A stretch of 64,000 nt of DNA from Serpula lacrymans var. lacrymans S7.9 (Eukaryota > Basidiomycota > Agaricomycetes > Boletales > Serpulaceae): positions 308,565 to 372,564 of the forward strand of contig NW_006763300.1 in the NCBI RefSeq assembly GCF_000218685.1, written 5' to 3'. A program made the position numbers and the translations under genes. The notes beneath the pieces are model-generated. The model worked only from the letters and a program-made list of their open reading frames with translations, did not search any database and was not told the DNA's origin. Position 1 is the stretch's first letter. Each line of letters begins with the position of its first letter. Positions 21,457 to 33,894 of the stretch are shown here, piece after piece.

Positions 21457-24400
21457 ATGGCCGAGAACATCTACAGTAAGGGAACGAGAGTTTGGTTCGA
21501 AGATAAAGACCAGGCTTGGATATCTGCCGAGGTCGTAGCCGTCTCCAAAGCTTCGGATGATGCCATCCAGCTCGATTTCCTTGATGAACGAGGCAAGGTC
21601 AGTTGAGTCCAAATTTCGTAACGGAATGGGTTAAAGTTGAAGTTACCTTTGTATGGTGATTTTTTTAGGAGTTGACGATCAATACGACCCTAAAGAATAT
21701 CAAGGATGGCAAAGGTCTCCCTCCCTTGCGAAACCCGCCACTACTAGAAACTGCCGATGATCTGGCCACATTATCCCATCTGAATGAACCTTCAGGTAAG
21801 TATCATGTTATCTTTTATGGCTTACTTCTCTTTCATTGACGGTAGCACAGTTTTGCATACAATCAGAAATCGTTACGCCCAGCACAGCATCTACACTTAT
21901 AGCGGGATAGTTCTCATTGCTGTCAACCCGTTCCAGAGAGTCACACTATATGGGCCAGAAATCATACAAGCCTATAGCGGTCGCAAGAGGGGTGAACTGG
22001 AACCGCACCTTTTTGCCATCGCCGAAGATGCATACACTGCCATGGGGAAGGATGGCATGGGTCAAACGATCATCGTGTCTGGGGAAAGGTGATTATATTG
22101 GTATATTCCCATTTTATCTTTTATCTAAACTCTATTATAGTGGTGCAGGTAAAACCGAATCAGTGAGTATTATATACGTTTTATCCACTTCCTGTGTCGA
22201 GATGGCTGTCTTTAGGCAAAGTTTATCATGCGTTACCTTGCTTCTGTGAATCCTCCTGGTTCGACGAAGTCGAAGACAAAATTCTCGCTCGACGAATCTA
22301 GTGAAATAGAACGTCAGATTTTAGCAACAAATCCAATTCTAGAAGCATTTGGTAATGCCAAAACGACGCGGAATGATAATTCATCACGTTTTGGAAAATA
22401 TATCCAGGTCTGTATATATCGCTCAGTTGTAAAAGTCATATTCTTATGACCACTGTCACAGATTTTGTTCGACGGCAAGCAAGAAATAGTAGGCGCCCGT
22501 ATTCGGACCTACCTCCTAGAGCGATCCCGCATTGTTTTTCAGCCGCTCACTGAACGCAATTACCATATCTTCTATCAGTTATGCGCCGGTGCACCTATGA
22601 AAGAACGTAAAGATCTTGGACTGGATACGGATGTTGGAAAATTTCACTATTTAAAACAAGGGGGGACGGCCTCTACGCCAATTAGCGGAGTGGATGACTC
22701 TGAAGAATTTCGCGCCACACAACACGCGCTTTCCACTGTTGGAATAAGCGTCGAAAAGCAATGGGCAGTTTTTCGACTACTCTCCGCGTTGCTTCACCTT
22801 GGGAATGTCAAAGTTACACAGACACGATCGGATTCAGCTATCAACGAAGATGACCCTTCTCTCATCTTGGCCACTCGCTTTTTGGGCGTAAATCTTCCAG
22901 AATTCAAGAAATGGACGATTAAGAAACAAATTACAACGCGCTCGGAAAAGATAGTGACATCTCTCAATGCTGCGCAAGCCACCGTTGTCAGGGACAGTGT
23001 GGCAAAGTTCGTATATGCGTGCTTATTTGAATGGCTGGTTGCCGTAGTCAATGAAAGTCTGGCTGGAGAAAATGGTGACGCAGCTGAACGTGCTGAAATG
23101 TTCATTGGAGTGTTGGATATCTATGGTTTCGAGCATTTTCAGAAGGTAGTGTTCTGATCACTACTTGGTCCGCATTGCATTCACGAATCTCCATCGTAGA
23201 ATTCATTTGAACAATTCAGCATCAACTATGCCAATGAAAAGTTACAGCAGGAAGTAAGTGTCTACAAAAGAATTTTAATTGCTACTCATGTTTTCGCTTC
23301 TCATAGTTTAATTCCCATGTTTTCAAACTTGAACAAGAAGAATATATGAAAGAAGAGATCAACTGGACTTTCATAGAGTTCTCAGACAACCAACCATGCA
23401 TCGATGTGATAGAAGGAAAACTTGGCGTGCTTGCGCTTCTTGACGAAGAATCGCGTTTACCTTCAGGAAGTGACGCGTCCTTTTTGCAAAAGCTCAACAC
23501 ACAGTTGTCAAAGCCTGCCAACAAAGCCGTTTTCAAAAAACCAAGGTTTGGAAATTCGGCATTCACGATTGCCCATTATGCTCTAGATGTTACGTATGAA
23601 GTAGATGGCTTTTTGGAAAAAAACCGCGACACCGTTCCGGACGAACATATGGCACTACTTGGCTCGACGAGAAACTCATTTTTAAAGGAGATCCTTGATA
23701 TAGCCCTAGGATCCGCGAAATCAGTAGAGCCCGTTCACCCGAGTTCACCTGCCTTTTCCGACTCTGGCAGCGGGGGATCTCGTCGATCGTCGATCATTCC
23801 AGACCCAGGGCGACAATCTTTTGTTACATCGACCTCTACCTCTATGGGAGCCAAGCGGGGCTTTGTGGTGAAAAAACCAACACAGGGTTCTATTTTCAAG
23901 GCATCCTTGATAACCCTTATGGACACTCTAAGCGTAACCAACGTGCATTATATCAGATGCATAAAGCCGAATGAAGCAAAAAAACCATGGGAGTTCACAC
24001 CTCAACAAGTTCTTGGCCAGCTTCGGGCATGTGGAGTCCTAGAAACGATTCGCATTAGCTGCGCTGGGTATCCCTCACGTTGGACGTACGAGGAATTTGC
24101 AGAACGGTAAGTGAATCGGTGCCCTATATAACACGGTCTCAATCTTCCTTAGGTATTACATGCTCGTACCCTCATTGGATTGGCAACCGATGATCCAGAA
24201 TTTAGAGTTAAAACCTCTCTGTTCCCTTGTCCTACAGAAAACTATTAATGATCCCGACAAGTACCAAAGCGGTCTGACGAAAATTTTCTTCAGGGCAGGG
24301 ATGCTAGCAGCATTAGAATCTCTTCGTGCCAACAGGCTCAACGCTCTTGTGACGATTGTGCAAAAAAATATGCGCAGGCATATGGCAGTCAAGGATTACC

Positions 24401-27111
24401 GCCAACTACGTCGGGCTACAATTCGGATTCAGACTTGGTGGCGGGGTATACTTGCTCGGAGTTTAGTAGAAAGCATCAGGAAGAATGTGTCTGCAAGACG
24501 GTTGCAGACTGCACTGAGGTGTTACATACACCGCAAGAAATTCTTGGATATACGAAATGCGATGACCATCTTCCAGAGTCGTATGTTTACTTCAAACGCG
24601 AGGCTGTCTTCGTCCTAATGTGCCATTTCCATAGGTGCTCGCGGTGCCCACGCTCGTCAGCTTTTCAAGGAGATGAGAACGTCTCACGCAGCAATACGGT
24701 TACAAAGTCTTTGCCGTGGACTGTACGTTTATTCGCGTTTATTAAGTGGTTCTGTCTCACAGCTACCTTACAAGGTTATGCCGTCGCACTTTTGGATCTG
24801 ATTTAAAACATGTCATCTACCTACAGTCGTGCATCAGGCGCCGATTGGCCCGAAAGCACTTGAAAAATCTCAAAGCCGAAGCACGTTCCGTATCGAAGTT
24901 CAAAGAGATATCCTATCGTCTAGAAAACAAGGTAGTCGAGTTAACTCAAAATTTACAAAAGCGAACAGAGGAAAAAAAGACGTTACAAGCACGATTGTCA
25001 GAGGTGGAACAACAGCTACAACATTGGTCATCTAGATATGAGGAATGCGATGGAAAAGTAAAGCAACTGCAGTCTGCTTTGTCGAAGTCTGAAGTTGCGC
25101 TTTCTCAGAGAGACGAACTTCTTACTGCGAAGGTAGACGTGGAAAGGCGGCTTGAAGATTTTACTGCAAAGGCAGCAGAAAGGGAGGAGACCATTCAAAA
25201 ACTCACAGAGGAGTTGACGCGCCAAAGCACTCAGCTCGAAGCGCAACAGAAATCCATCGACATGGCACCCTCTCGGGTTAATGAGGACAGTTCTATCATT
25301 GCCACACTTAAAAACGAAGTCAGCAACCTTCGCGAACAGCTCAATCGCGCAAACGCCCTCAATGCTCTGACACGAGGTACTCGAGCAGAGCCTCCCAATT
25401 CACCTACATTTTCGCCTGCACTGCGCATCGCTGATTCGAACAATGGAGCCAATGGGTCTGCGTTAGCGGCGCCCTCGACCCATCAGCGAAGACACAGCTC
25501 TGCAGGCGTGTATTCGCTGTCTCCTCTAGATGGCCGAACATCTGCAGACGATATGCTTGATGCGAAGAAGAATCACATACTAAATCCTCGCGCAGTATCA
25601 GTTGCTTACAATGGCGAGGACAAAGTACTTCGGCTGCGCACAAACGGCTTATCCGAAATTCGTGACAACGATGACCCCGCGGAAGAAAAAATCAAACTCA
25701 TGCAGGATGTTAAACGTTTGGATGAAGATGTTCTAGATGGCTTAATCCGGGGTTTGAAGATTCCAGTGCCTAGTCTTACTAATCCATCTGCTGTTAAGGA
25801 AATCCTTTTCCCAGCTAATCTTATCAGTCTTGTTACTAACGAGATGTGGAAGTATGGTTTAATTCCGGAAAGCGAGAGATTCCTGGCCAACGTGATGCAG
25901 ACTATTCAAGCCCATGTTATGGCAAGTTTTATTTTTATTTTTAATACTCTCTCTTTCTGTTGGGCGCTAAATTCCCTTCAAATAGTCTTTTTCCAGCGAA
26001 GAAGCCATCGTTCCTGGGATTTTCTGGCTATCAAACGTCCACGAGATGTTATCCTTCATCTGCGTTGCTGAAAGTGACATGCTTCAAGGTATAGGGCCTG
26101 GCGAAGAGAATGCTGTACGGCCTTTCGATTGGAATGACTATGAGCGGCTCGTGACTGTCGTCAAGCACGACCTCGACAGTCTCGAGTATAACATATACCA
26201 TACTTGGATGCAAGAGACGAAGAAGCGTTTATCCAAAATGGTGATACCGGCGTTAATCGAAAGTCAGTCATTACCGGGTTTCACGACCAGTGATGGCGGG
26301 GGACGACTATTCAACCGTCTTCTCAATACAAATAATCACCCGGCCTTTGGCATGGACGATATCCTGAATCTGTTGAATAAAGTATGGAAGAGTCTAAAAA
26401 GCTATTACATGGAAGATTCGGTGGTGCAGCAGATTGTTACTGAGCTGCTCAAATTAATCGGGGTTACTAGTTTTAATGATCTTTTGATGAGACGCAATTT
26501 CTCTTCATGGAAGCGAGGTAAGCTTGAAGGTTCGTATATTCATGCCCGAGGTAACTGAACAAAGTCAATAGCGATGCAAATTCAGTACAATATCACACGC
26601 ATAGAAGAATGGTGCAAATCACATGACATGCCAGAAGGGATGCTGCAACTCGAGCACTTGATGCAAGCTACGAAGCTTCTGCAACTGAAGAAGGTATACC
26701 CTACCATTCAATACTCTACTTCTTACAAGGAGACTGAGCTATTGAATTAGGCAACTCCAGCAGACATAGAGATTATTTACGATGTTTGTTGGATGTTGAG
26801 TCCAATGCAAATACAGCGCATGTGCACGAACTATTATGTGGCCGACTACGAGGTGAGCCGTTTCCTTCAAGGCTCTTCCATTCCTAGACTCAAGATATCA
26901 TCAGAGTCCCATTTCTCCTGAAATTTTACGAGTAGTGGCTTCTCGGGTGCAAGCTAATGATCGTAACGATCACCTTCTACTATCTCCCGAAACGGAAGAA
27001 GTTGGTCCATACGAATTGCCACTACCGCGAGAGGTGTCTGGCCTGGAGACCTATGTACCTGCATATCTAAATGTAGCACACCTTCGCAGATTGGCCGCCC
27101 TGGTTGCATAA
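21457..27111 (+). CDS. Class V myosin heavy chain
   Basis: A long gene with many short introns. It is an actin motor that carries vesicles and organelles to growth sites. ATG 21457 opens [20 protein letters not shown], the SH3-like N-domain. The motor follows: [19 protein letters not shown], the P-loop [10 protein letters not shown] (split by the intron near 22090-22140), [10 protein letters not shown] relay, [10 protein letters not shown], and [22 protein letters not shown] motifs for calmodulin-type light chains occupy about 24330-24860, a coiled coil ([20 protein letters not shown] onward) about 24880-25370, and the cargo-binding DIL globular tail about 25690-27110, ending [17 protein letters not shown]. 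Stop TAA at 27109. Domain order is that of fungal Myo2-type proteins. No frame break was seen. Confidence 0.94.
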
Positions 27112-27792
27112 TTGCTTTACTTCGATGTTTCTGTTTATTATGACTGCATAGATAGGTTTCATAATGGCCCGCAGGCAGGCACTCATACTCGCACCACATG
27201 AATTTAGGTGGCCACGATGACATGAGGAATCGAGCGGAGCTCAATCATAACCTCTCTCTTTTTTGTGGAGGTTAACTTGCAAGGTTATATGTAGTCTAGT
27301 CCAATATAATGTTCCATTCTGTGGTTATGGTTAGTGATGCCAGAGCGCCAACATTTAGGTCGGCATGCTTCGCCGCATCAGCATAGATTAGGCTCGTACC
27401 CACCCTGCTCGCTCAGCTCTCGGCTAGGTAATTTAGCGATGATTGAAGCTGTGAACTTGCTGTATTCTCCATTTGCTGACCTAATACAATATATGATATT
27501 TGGTCTCCTTCAAATCTCACGACTTTTGCAGGAGCCCCCCATTTGGTGCCAATAACGCAAATTGTTGAAGCCTTTTGAAGTTCAGAAGTGACTCCACCAT
27601 TCAGATGCAACTCAGACTCAGCAAAGGGGATCGAGAGTAGAGGCCTCATGTACTGGTCCCAGTCAGACAATCAGTCAAGCAATCAGTCAGAAAAAGTCTC
27701 TTGTGACCAGTGATAACTCACAAGATTGTTGATAGCAGTACCAGTAGACTCATGTAAACATATTAGTCTTTATCCAAACCCATCACTACTAT
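27112..27792. other. Boundary between host genes and mobile-DNA island
   Basis: After the myosin stop the sequence turns repetitive in character. A short cluster of CAGTCAG-type repeats sits at about 27660-27690. A minus-strand frame at 27413-27670 has a protein-like composition but no recognisable domain. No host gene is supported. Confidence 0.4.
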
Positions 27793-29360
27793 ATGCCTGA
27801 AGCAAGTCCTAGACACCCTGCCCGGTCTACAGATCAAAAGCTCAACACTATCCTTCAAACCCTACAGGATGTCAGTTGGTCATTTGCAGACTTCCTGTAC
27901 TATCTATTTTGTCAAAAGGATGAACATGGGAGAAAAGTCAAAAGGACACAACAACACTTACAGTCAGTGGTGTCCTTCCTCAATGGATCCTCAATTGGAT
28001 CAGCATCAATAGGCACTATTCTTGATGCACCCTTTGAAAATGCCAAATGTGTTTCTCTAACAAGCCTGGTACTAGAACAAATGAAGGGGAAGAGTATCAT
28101 GACCATCAGAACTGAAGAAATCTGGCATGGGGAAGCAGCACTTACTGCATGGGCCATCAAACATGTTACTAGACTAATCCATGTGGAATTTGATGTGATG
28201 GTGTTGCATGATGGTGGTCTACAGATGCAAGCCCGAGTTTTATCTGAAAATGTCAATTGACATGATGGCACATCTATTACATGGGATGCATTCAACTGAT
28301 TTAGCTTCCGGAAGCTGCAAGACCTCCTGGAAACAAACACACCTGTAATGTGCCATATTGTTTGCTTGTACTCCAACCCAGAGTTCCACCATGCCACAGA
28401 TATATTGTCCGCAGGACTTGGTATGTCCTGCTTTATTTTGTCTCATCTAAACCTATTAAACCTTGTGTGGTAGGGTGCAATTGCTGCGTTAATGGCCCTC
28501 AACTTCACACACTCAAAATCAGCTAGCTATGTCACATATAACACCCTTGTTGAAGCACTGGAAGGGATGGCTCGTGCAGCAGTTAAATATCTGAAAGAAG
28601 CTGCAAAACATGGGTCAGAACAACACTTCAGTGTTGTTGGAGACAATGTACAAGCTTATGCAAAGAGATGGGACCCTTGAATTAGAAGAGAGAACAAGAT
28701 ATTGAAGGGTTTTGTGGGCACAGCTGTTGAGCTGCAGGAATTTGACCCTGCAGCATTTGATGTACAAGAACTGGTGCGGCAACTGCAGCTGCAAGAAAGG
28801 AAATCAATCATCACAAAAGGCATATTAGACAATATTGATCTCACTCACCAGGCAAAAGTGCGCACTTTGTATTTCTTACATATTCTGATCAACTTTGTGA
28901 TTGTGCTATCAGTTTACAAAAGCTGATATAAGGAAGAATACAAAACTATTGCCAAAAATCCTATAAATCAAAACTGTCATACAAAAGTGACTCCTCTTGC
29001 CACAAACACAACTGATGAGATGCAAATTCAAGGGATGGAGAAGGCAGTTAGTGATTTCCTGAAGACACAAATGGGGATTGATGATGAGACAGATGAGGGA
29101 GAGTTATTATATTCAGCAGTGATGGGAAAACATTTGACCAACTTATCAAACTGAAGAAATACCGGGTGATGGAACAGCAAGACTTTGAATCCATACATTG
29201 TATTGTGCCAACGTTGAAGCTTTGACATACAAAGTGGACCAATCTTAGCCGTGTTACTTGTACACATTGGGGTGCAGCCTTTGTGGTGGTGGGAAGTTCA
29301 AAATGTTCAATTGAGAACTTCTGGGAAGTGTCTAGCCACTTTCTGAGACCTAACAGGGAC
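27793..29360 (+). pseudogene. Decayed DUF6589-type transposon-associated gene
   Basis: Consecutive pieces of one protein can be followed on the plus strand although broken by stops (for example TGA at 28258, TGA at 28678, TGA at 28924). The pieces KLNTILQTLQDVSWSFADFL, NKILKGFVGTAVE-like, LHILINFVIVLSVYK, AKNPIN, and LATNTTDEMQIQGMEKAV follow the pattern of DUF6589 proteins, which are common in repeat-rich basidiomycete genomes and lack a known activity. An intact-looking intron lies at about 28421-28473. The last part, around 29320-29360 and the sequence after it, is repeated in inverted orientation at 62260-62580, so the gene sits inside a repeated unit. Family assignment is from memory of the pattern. 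Confidence 0.6.
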
Positions 29361-29640
29361 AGAACTAGAGTCCAGTATGAGTAACTATATTATCAGAGAG
29401 TACAGAATGTGTACAGTACCTAGAGTCCAGTATGAGTAACTAAAGAATAGGAATACTGGACTCTGCAATACTAGTAAACAAATCAGCCACAAAGGCGAAA
29501 TTATAGAATGCTCAGTGAATACTGAACAATAGAGCAAAAAGAATAAAGAAGAAAGTGATTTAGAAAGAAGGGAAAATAGATAGCACAACTAGGTGCAGAA
29601 TCACCAAAACTAACACAAAAGGCTATTGCAGACAGTGATA
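29320..29640 (+). repeat. Dispersed repeat, inverted partner at 62260-62580
   Basis: This stretch, starting in the tail of the DUF6589 frame and running through the duplicated AGAGTCCAGTATGAGTAACT motif, matches the reverse complement of 62260-62580 with scattered differences. It is probably the end of the element that carries the DUF6589 gene. Confidence 0.65.
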
Positions 29641-29780
29641 CAGGCAGATTGTGGGAGGTGCTCAAAGTAAGCATAACAATGATGGATTATTCATATAATA
29701 AACTTACAGCAACTCTGCGGCCCATATAGTTATAATTGTCCATTTTAGACAGTGCATTATTACCTGATAATATTACTATA

Positions 29781-30192
29781 TGTTACGATACACAATTTTT
29801 GGACCTTTGATTTTCATTCTCCCCTTTAACTTTATACGGTAGTTTTCACACACTGTGCCATGCGGCACTTCCCATTTTGTTCAAACTCCACCTTCTCGTG
29901 CTATGCTGCCTTTATTCTTATTTAGCTACAAGTCTCTCACGCAGTGGAGCTGGTCACACAGGCTGCACCCTCTGACATCATCAGCCACTGCTTTTATCAA
30001 CTGTACAGTACATAAGTACAAACACTCTGTATTAGTATATACACCTCATTAGATCTAGGAGACTCCTCAGCAAGTCCTCCTGTTGTATCCTCACAACTAA
30101 CTTGTTGAAACCTAAAGGGTAAACACTCCCTCTTCATTATCTTTTGGCTTGTCTGAGTTGTGCGCCAGAGTAACTAACTCTTGGTTGTTACA
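29781..30192 (+). repeat. LTR, chromodomain Ty3 family C, plus orientation
   Basis: 412 bp from TGTTACGATACACA to CTTGGTTGTTACA, with TG...CA ends. The same unit occurs at 49323-50528 (interrupted), 62730-63141 and, reversed, 60389-60804 and 63255-63666. Flanking five bases (CTATA and TTAGG) are not duplicated, which fits a 5' LTR still attached to the gag region that follows on the same strand. Confidence 0.85.
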
Positions 30193-30676
30193 TTAGGACT
30201 TGCTCTTACTACTCTCTCGCACATTGTGCAAACCCGGTCCCCAGGGTTAAGGGGTTATTGTTTAGGGATATCCCGTATAGCAGAAGGGTGCGCTCCTAGC
30301 AACGGCCCTGTAGTGCTCTGGGAGAAAGAACAATTATTTTTTTGATACATGGCCCCCAGTGTTAAGGGGAGTACTTTAGCTCGGCAGTTGGTGTGGAACC
30401 ACTGTACAAAACTTCTTCTTCGAATACCTCTGATCAAGCTGGGCACTTGCCTCCGCCAGTTGGAGAAGGGTTGACAGCATAACAAGCGGACCACCCCCTG
30501 ACAACCGTTTGGACCAGGGTTTCTTACATTTACTTTTTATATACTTTTCAAATACTATAGTGTGGGTAGTCAGAGATTGAGATCCGATATTCAGCTGGGA
30601 AGAGGTAGATCCACAGATAGCAAGCGGGGACCCCCAGTTACCCTTTTTTTTACATTACCAAAGAGAACAAGCCGAC
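30193..30676 (+). other. Leader between LTR and gag
   Basis: 484 bp between the LTR and the gag start with no coding frame. A classical tRNA primer-binding site beginning TGG directly after the LTR was not found. Some GGGGTTA-type motifs and T runs are seen. Confidence 0.45.
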
Positions 30677-31964
30677 ATGTTGTCGCAAACTCCTGACGTC
30701 AACACTCTGTTGCACAACATGCATGCACAGATTTTGGCGTTAACCACGCAACTCGCTGAGCTACAGGCAAACCCCACTGCAGCAGCACCCTCAGTTGAGA
30801 AGAAATTTAACAAGAAAGTTGAAAACGTCGCTGACCCCGGCACTTTTGAAGGAGACAGAGCACAATTTGCTGAATGGTGGATCAAACTGCAAATTTGGGT
30901 CGAAGCAAATTGGGATGTGTTTGCTGACGACTTTGAGGTAGCAACTGCGGTGCTATCTCCACTAAAAGGACCTGTGGCGAGTCAATATGCCCAAATTAGA
31001 TTACAGGAGTGCTACACAGCGGGAGTGTGGCCCACCTGGGACAATCTCAAGATAGAGATTGAAAAATATTTCAAACCTCAAGCTGAGCGTGACTGGGCGC
31101 GTCAGCAAATCCATACCTTCAAGCAAGGGAACATGAGGACAGATGATTTCGTAACCCGGTTCCTGGCCCTCTCTATCCAAGGGGGTCTAGGTAATGAACA
31201 TGCAGTGGAGCTGCTGGAATGCAATGTAAACCCCCACATTGCAGAACAGCTCTACATATAGGATATGAGGAGCGAGAACCTCTCTCAAGCAGCAGAGGAG
31301 GTTCAAAAAGTAGGTAGGGCCATAGTGTAACAACCAAGAGTTATTTACTCTGGCGCACACAGGAACACACTATAAAGAAGATGATGGGGAGTGGTTACCC
31401 CTTAGGCTGCAGTGAGTTAGTTGTGCTAGACAACAGGAGGACTCGCTGAGTCCTTCCCCATGTATTGCTCTTGTATATATACTAAAATACATGAGGTACT
31501 GTACAGTTGTAAATAAAGTTCAAAGTCCGATGTCTAGCATGTGACAGGTCACATGATGAGTCTAGACACTGGTCATGTGACTATGAAAAGTTGAAAATGT
31601 AAAGTAAAGTAAATGGTCACATGACTGGTCATGTGACTTGGAAAATAAAAGTAGAAGTACAAAAGTGAAGCGTAAGTAGGTGCTGGTATGTTAATTGTAA
31701 CACATAGAGCTCTACAAAATGCAATTCAGTGGCGGGCTCACCACCAAAAACAACTTTTCCCAGAGGAGCCCTGGGTCATCAAACCAAAATAAAAATCACT
31801 CTCATGGGTTCCAACCAGGGCGGGGAGCCCCATTGGATATCAACGCGGTCCAGGGCGGACAGGCGCGCAGATTCACCTGCTACAGCTGTGGGCAGGAGGG
31901 GCACATAGCCCAAAAGTGTCCAAACGAAGCGCAGGCCGCTCAACAAGAAAATAACCAAGGGCGC
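30677..31964 (+). pseudogene. Ty3-type gag, broken by a stop, a solo LTR and truncation
   Basis: The frame starting 30677 has the retrotransposon gag domain: DPGTFEGDRAQFAEWWIKLQ, then KIEIEKYFKPQAERDWARQQ. It reaches TAG at 31259-31261, where the frame otherwise continues (DMRSENLSQAAEEVQK). At 31326 a 377-bp solo LTR has inserted, and past it the same frame resumes with QFSGGLTTKN and a CCHC zinc knuckle, CYSCGQEGHIAQKC, at 31878-31919. Protease and pol are missing because the large minus-strand element begins at 31965, inside the codons after the knuckle. Gag packages element RNA into particles. Likely the same family as the LTR at 29781. Confidence 0.85.
31326..31702 (-). repeat. Solo LTR, diverged family-C relative, with 5-bp target duplication
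   Basis: Begins TGTAACAACCAAGAGTTA and ends TTAATTGTAACA (377 bp). It is flanked by the direct duplication CATAG at 31321-31325 and 31703-31707. Removing the insert and one CATAG restores the interrupted gag frame across the site. The body carries several CATGTGAC motifs absent from the other LTR copies, so it is a separate subfamily. Confidence 0.92.
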
Positions 31965-33772
31965 TGTCGATGATGAGAACTGTTGTTAGAAAACCACACA
32001 CAAAACAAACTAACACACAATCCTCCCAGATTCCACGGAACTTGTTTATGGGCTTTGCCTCCTAGAACAGTGGAGTGGTCTGGTTGTTCGTGGGGTGGTA
32101 CGTATAAAGATCCTTCAAAGTAAAACCCAGAGGTGTATGAGTGTGGGTTTTGAGGAGGAGGGATAGTTGAATTTATAGAAGGATAGGGGCTTTGTGACGA
32201 GTATAGACGAGCACTACCTTGCTAGTCGTAGCACAAGGTAGGTTTGAGAACGACAATATGATGAGGTTCCCAGTGATAGCAGGCTCCTGACGCACAAACT
32301 GTAGTGCTCAGAAGGACTCTAATCGAAAGGGATGACAATGACTTCAAAAGTGGGAAGTGACGATGACAGCAGTTAACAGTGGTAAAAGTGGGAAGTGTTG
32401 TGACCACACTGGATCACAAGTAGCAGAGTAGTGAACTTGAGAGTAGAGAAGAAGTCTGGATTGGATTTCTTGTTGTTGTTTTTACAAGGTAAAATACAGG
32501 GGTTTATATAGTAAAAGAGAAGTAGGCTATGCACAGTATAGCTGTGCAAAAAGAATGAGAAAGAATATGAAGGAAGGAATGTACGCTGACGAATCCTGCG
32601 TAGGTAGTACAGGATAAGATTGTCAAAAAAAGAAAAGAAAGGGATAGAACAATAAATGCTGTGAGTAATGTCACAGGTTTGTACAGCCATAAAGTAAAGT
32701 CCAATAGCAAAAAGAGAGCAGGAAGATCATGATGTCATGGGAAGATGCAGTAAAAAAGGGCAAGGCAAAACGCTATCAGTATCAACACAGTTCCTTTATT
32801 GTCAGTCAGGCATTCTAAAAAAATATGTGTCCATAAAAATGATTCAAAAATCAAAAATAATCGCACTGTAAATGAATGTTCTCTGAAGAAAAAGAAACTG
32901 GAGCCACCGGTCCACCACCTAGTCCAAATCTGACAGTTCCATGGCCTTACCAATGGACTGGTTGTGTTGGACCACCTGATCAAACGAGGGAGGGAGAGGA
33001 GTAGTTCCAATTTGGAACAAGTGAGTCCCAGGCAGCGTGTGGTAGGTGTAGCTGTAGCGAAGATAATGGACAAATGATAAGTGTACCCAAGTGAATGGGA
33101 CAGCGATGAACATGGGCGACGCAAGGGGATGAACCTTCTCCAGCTCAAAAACTACCCACCTACGCTCCAACCAGGCAAGACGAGCGACCGATGTTTTGAT
33201 AGTATATGATGGCAGATCGACGTCATGAAGATGGACCTGTTGCCCTATTTGGACCGGCCGCCGGGGCTTTGCTGATATCAGCAGTGGCACGTGGTAGTCA
33301 ACGGATCGGCGACAGAAGCGGATAGGAAGTGGTGACATCAGAAATGGTGGGGGTTCAAAGAAGATGAGGAGGAGGAGGGTGGAGGTGACGAGGAGGTGAA
33401 CTAAAATGGGGACCCAGAAACGACCGTCGGGTGAGAATAAAAAGGAGAGGAAGGGGCCCATGGTGGGGCTAGGCAAAGGAAGGGGAGTAAGGGAAACGAC
33501 AAAAGTGAGGGCGCAATGCAATGTGTAGCCAGTGGCGACGCGAAAATTTGCCGAAATGCCGAAATGCGGAAAGTACCGGATGGAAAAGCAAAGGTGAGCG
33601 TGACTGGATTGCCTAATAGAGGTGGTGCTGATCAGCCACAAGTTCAAAAAGGGCAATATTAATTACTATTCCACATGGCACTGTGCCTATGTGGCGCAAA
33701 GGCGAGTCTTTTTGAATATTCGCTTCGTTATTGACACCTGTCCATGCTACCAATCAACTTTGGTGCATGACA
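31965..33772 (-). repeat. 3' LTR of element L
   Basis: 1808 bp, same length as the other LTR. By eye the part 31965-33170 is identical to its partner, while 33171-33772 differs at about 35 sites, mostly transitions. Contains a 245-codon minus-strand ORF. Other frames open in both copies (32222-32407, 32373-32690, 32735-33148) lack protein character. Confidence 0.92.
32919..33656 (-). CDS. LTR-internal ORF, 245 codons, one predicted membrane segment (copy 1)
   Basis: The ORF starts 117 nt inside the LTR in element orientation and lies wholly within it. From the internal Met at 33461 it reads MGPFLSFLFSPDGRFW and then a hydrophobic run VPILVHLLVTSTLLLLIFFE of membrane-helix type, followed by about 130 residues of soluble character (RRPVQIGQQVHLHDVDLP, TSVARLAWLERRWVVFELEK). 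I do not recognise it. The second copy at 42262-42999 stays open despite about 29 base changes; about 16 residues differ, with V/I, L/F and F/L exchanges in the hydrophobic run. Its place after integrase is that of an extra ORF, and a copy also sits upstream of gag. It may be a real accessory gene or an open frame kept by chance. Confidence 0.5.
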   Translation of the reverse strand: MPFLNLWLISTTSIRQSSHAHLCFSIRYFPHFGISANFRVATGYTLHCALTFVVSLTPLPLPSPTMGPFLSFLFSPDGRFWVPILVHLLVTSTLLLLIFFEPPPFLMSPLPIRFCRRSVDYHVPLLISAKPRRPVQIGQQVHLHDVDLPSYTIKTSVARLAWLERRWVVFELEKVHPLASPMFIAVPFTWVHLSFVHYLRYSYTYHTLPGTHLFQIGTTPLPPSFDQVVQHNQSIGKAMELSDLD

Positions 33773-33894
33773 TCCACGGACAACTTGAAATTGCAACTGT
33801 CCCCAGTTGCTTCCATAAAGGTAGGGTCATAGGGAATGAAACATGGCAACACATTGAAGGGTCATGTCAGCATAAAATTCGTTCAGGTAAGTCA

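Noticed and set aside
23282..23566. Minus-strand ORFs within the myosin gene
   Set aside because: Shadows of the motor exons, without splice or domain support.
32222..33148. Several open frames in the LTR of element L (61, 105, 68 and 137 codons)
   Set aside because: They overlap each other and their repetition at 41565-42491 only reflects the identity of the LTRs.
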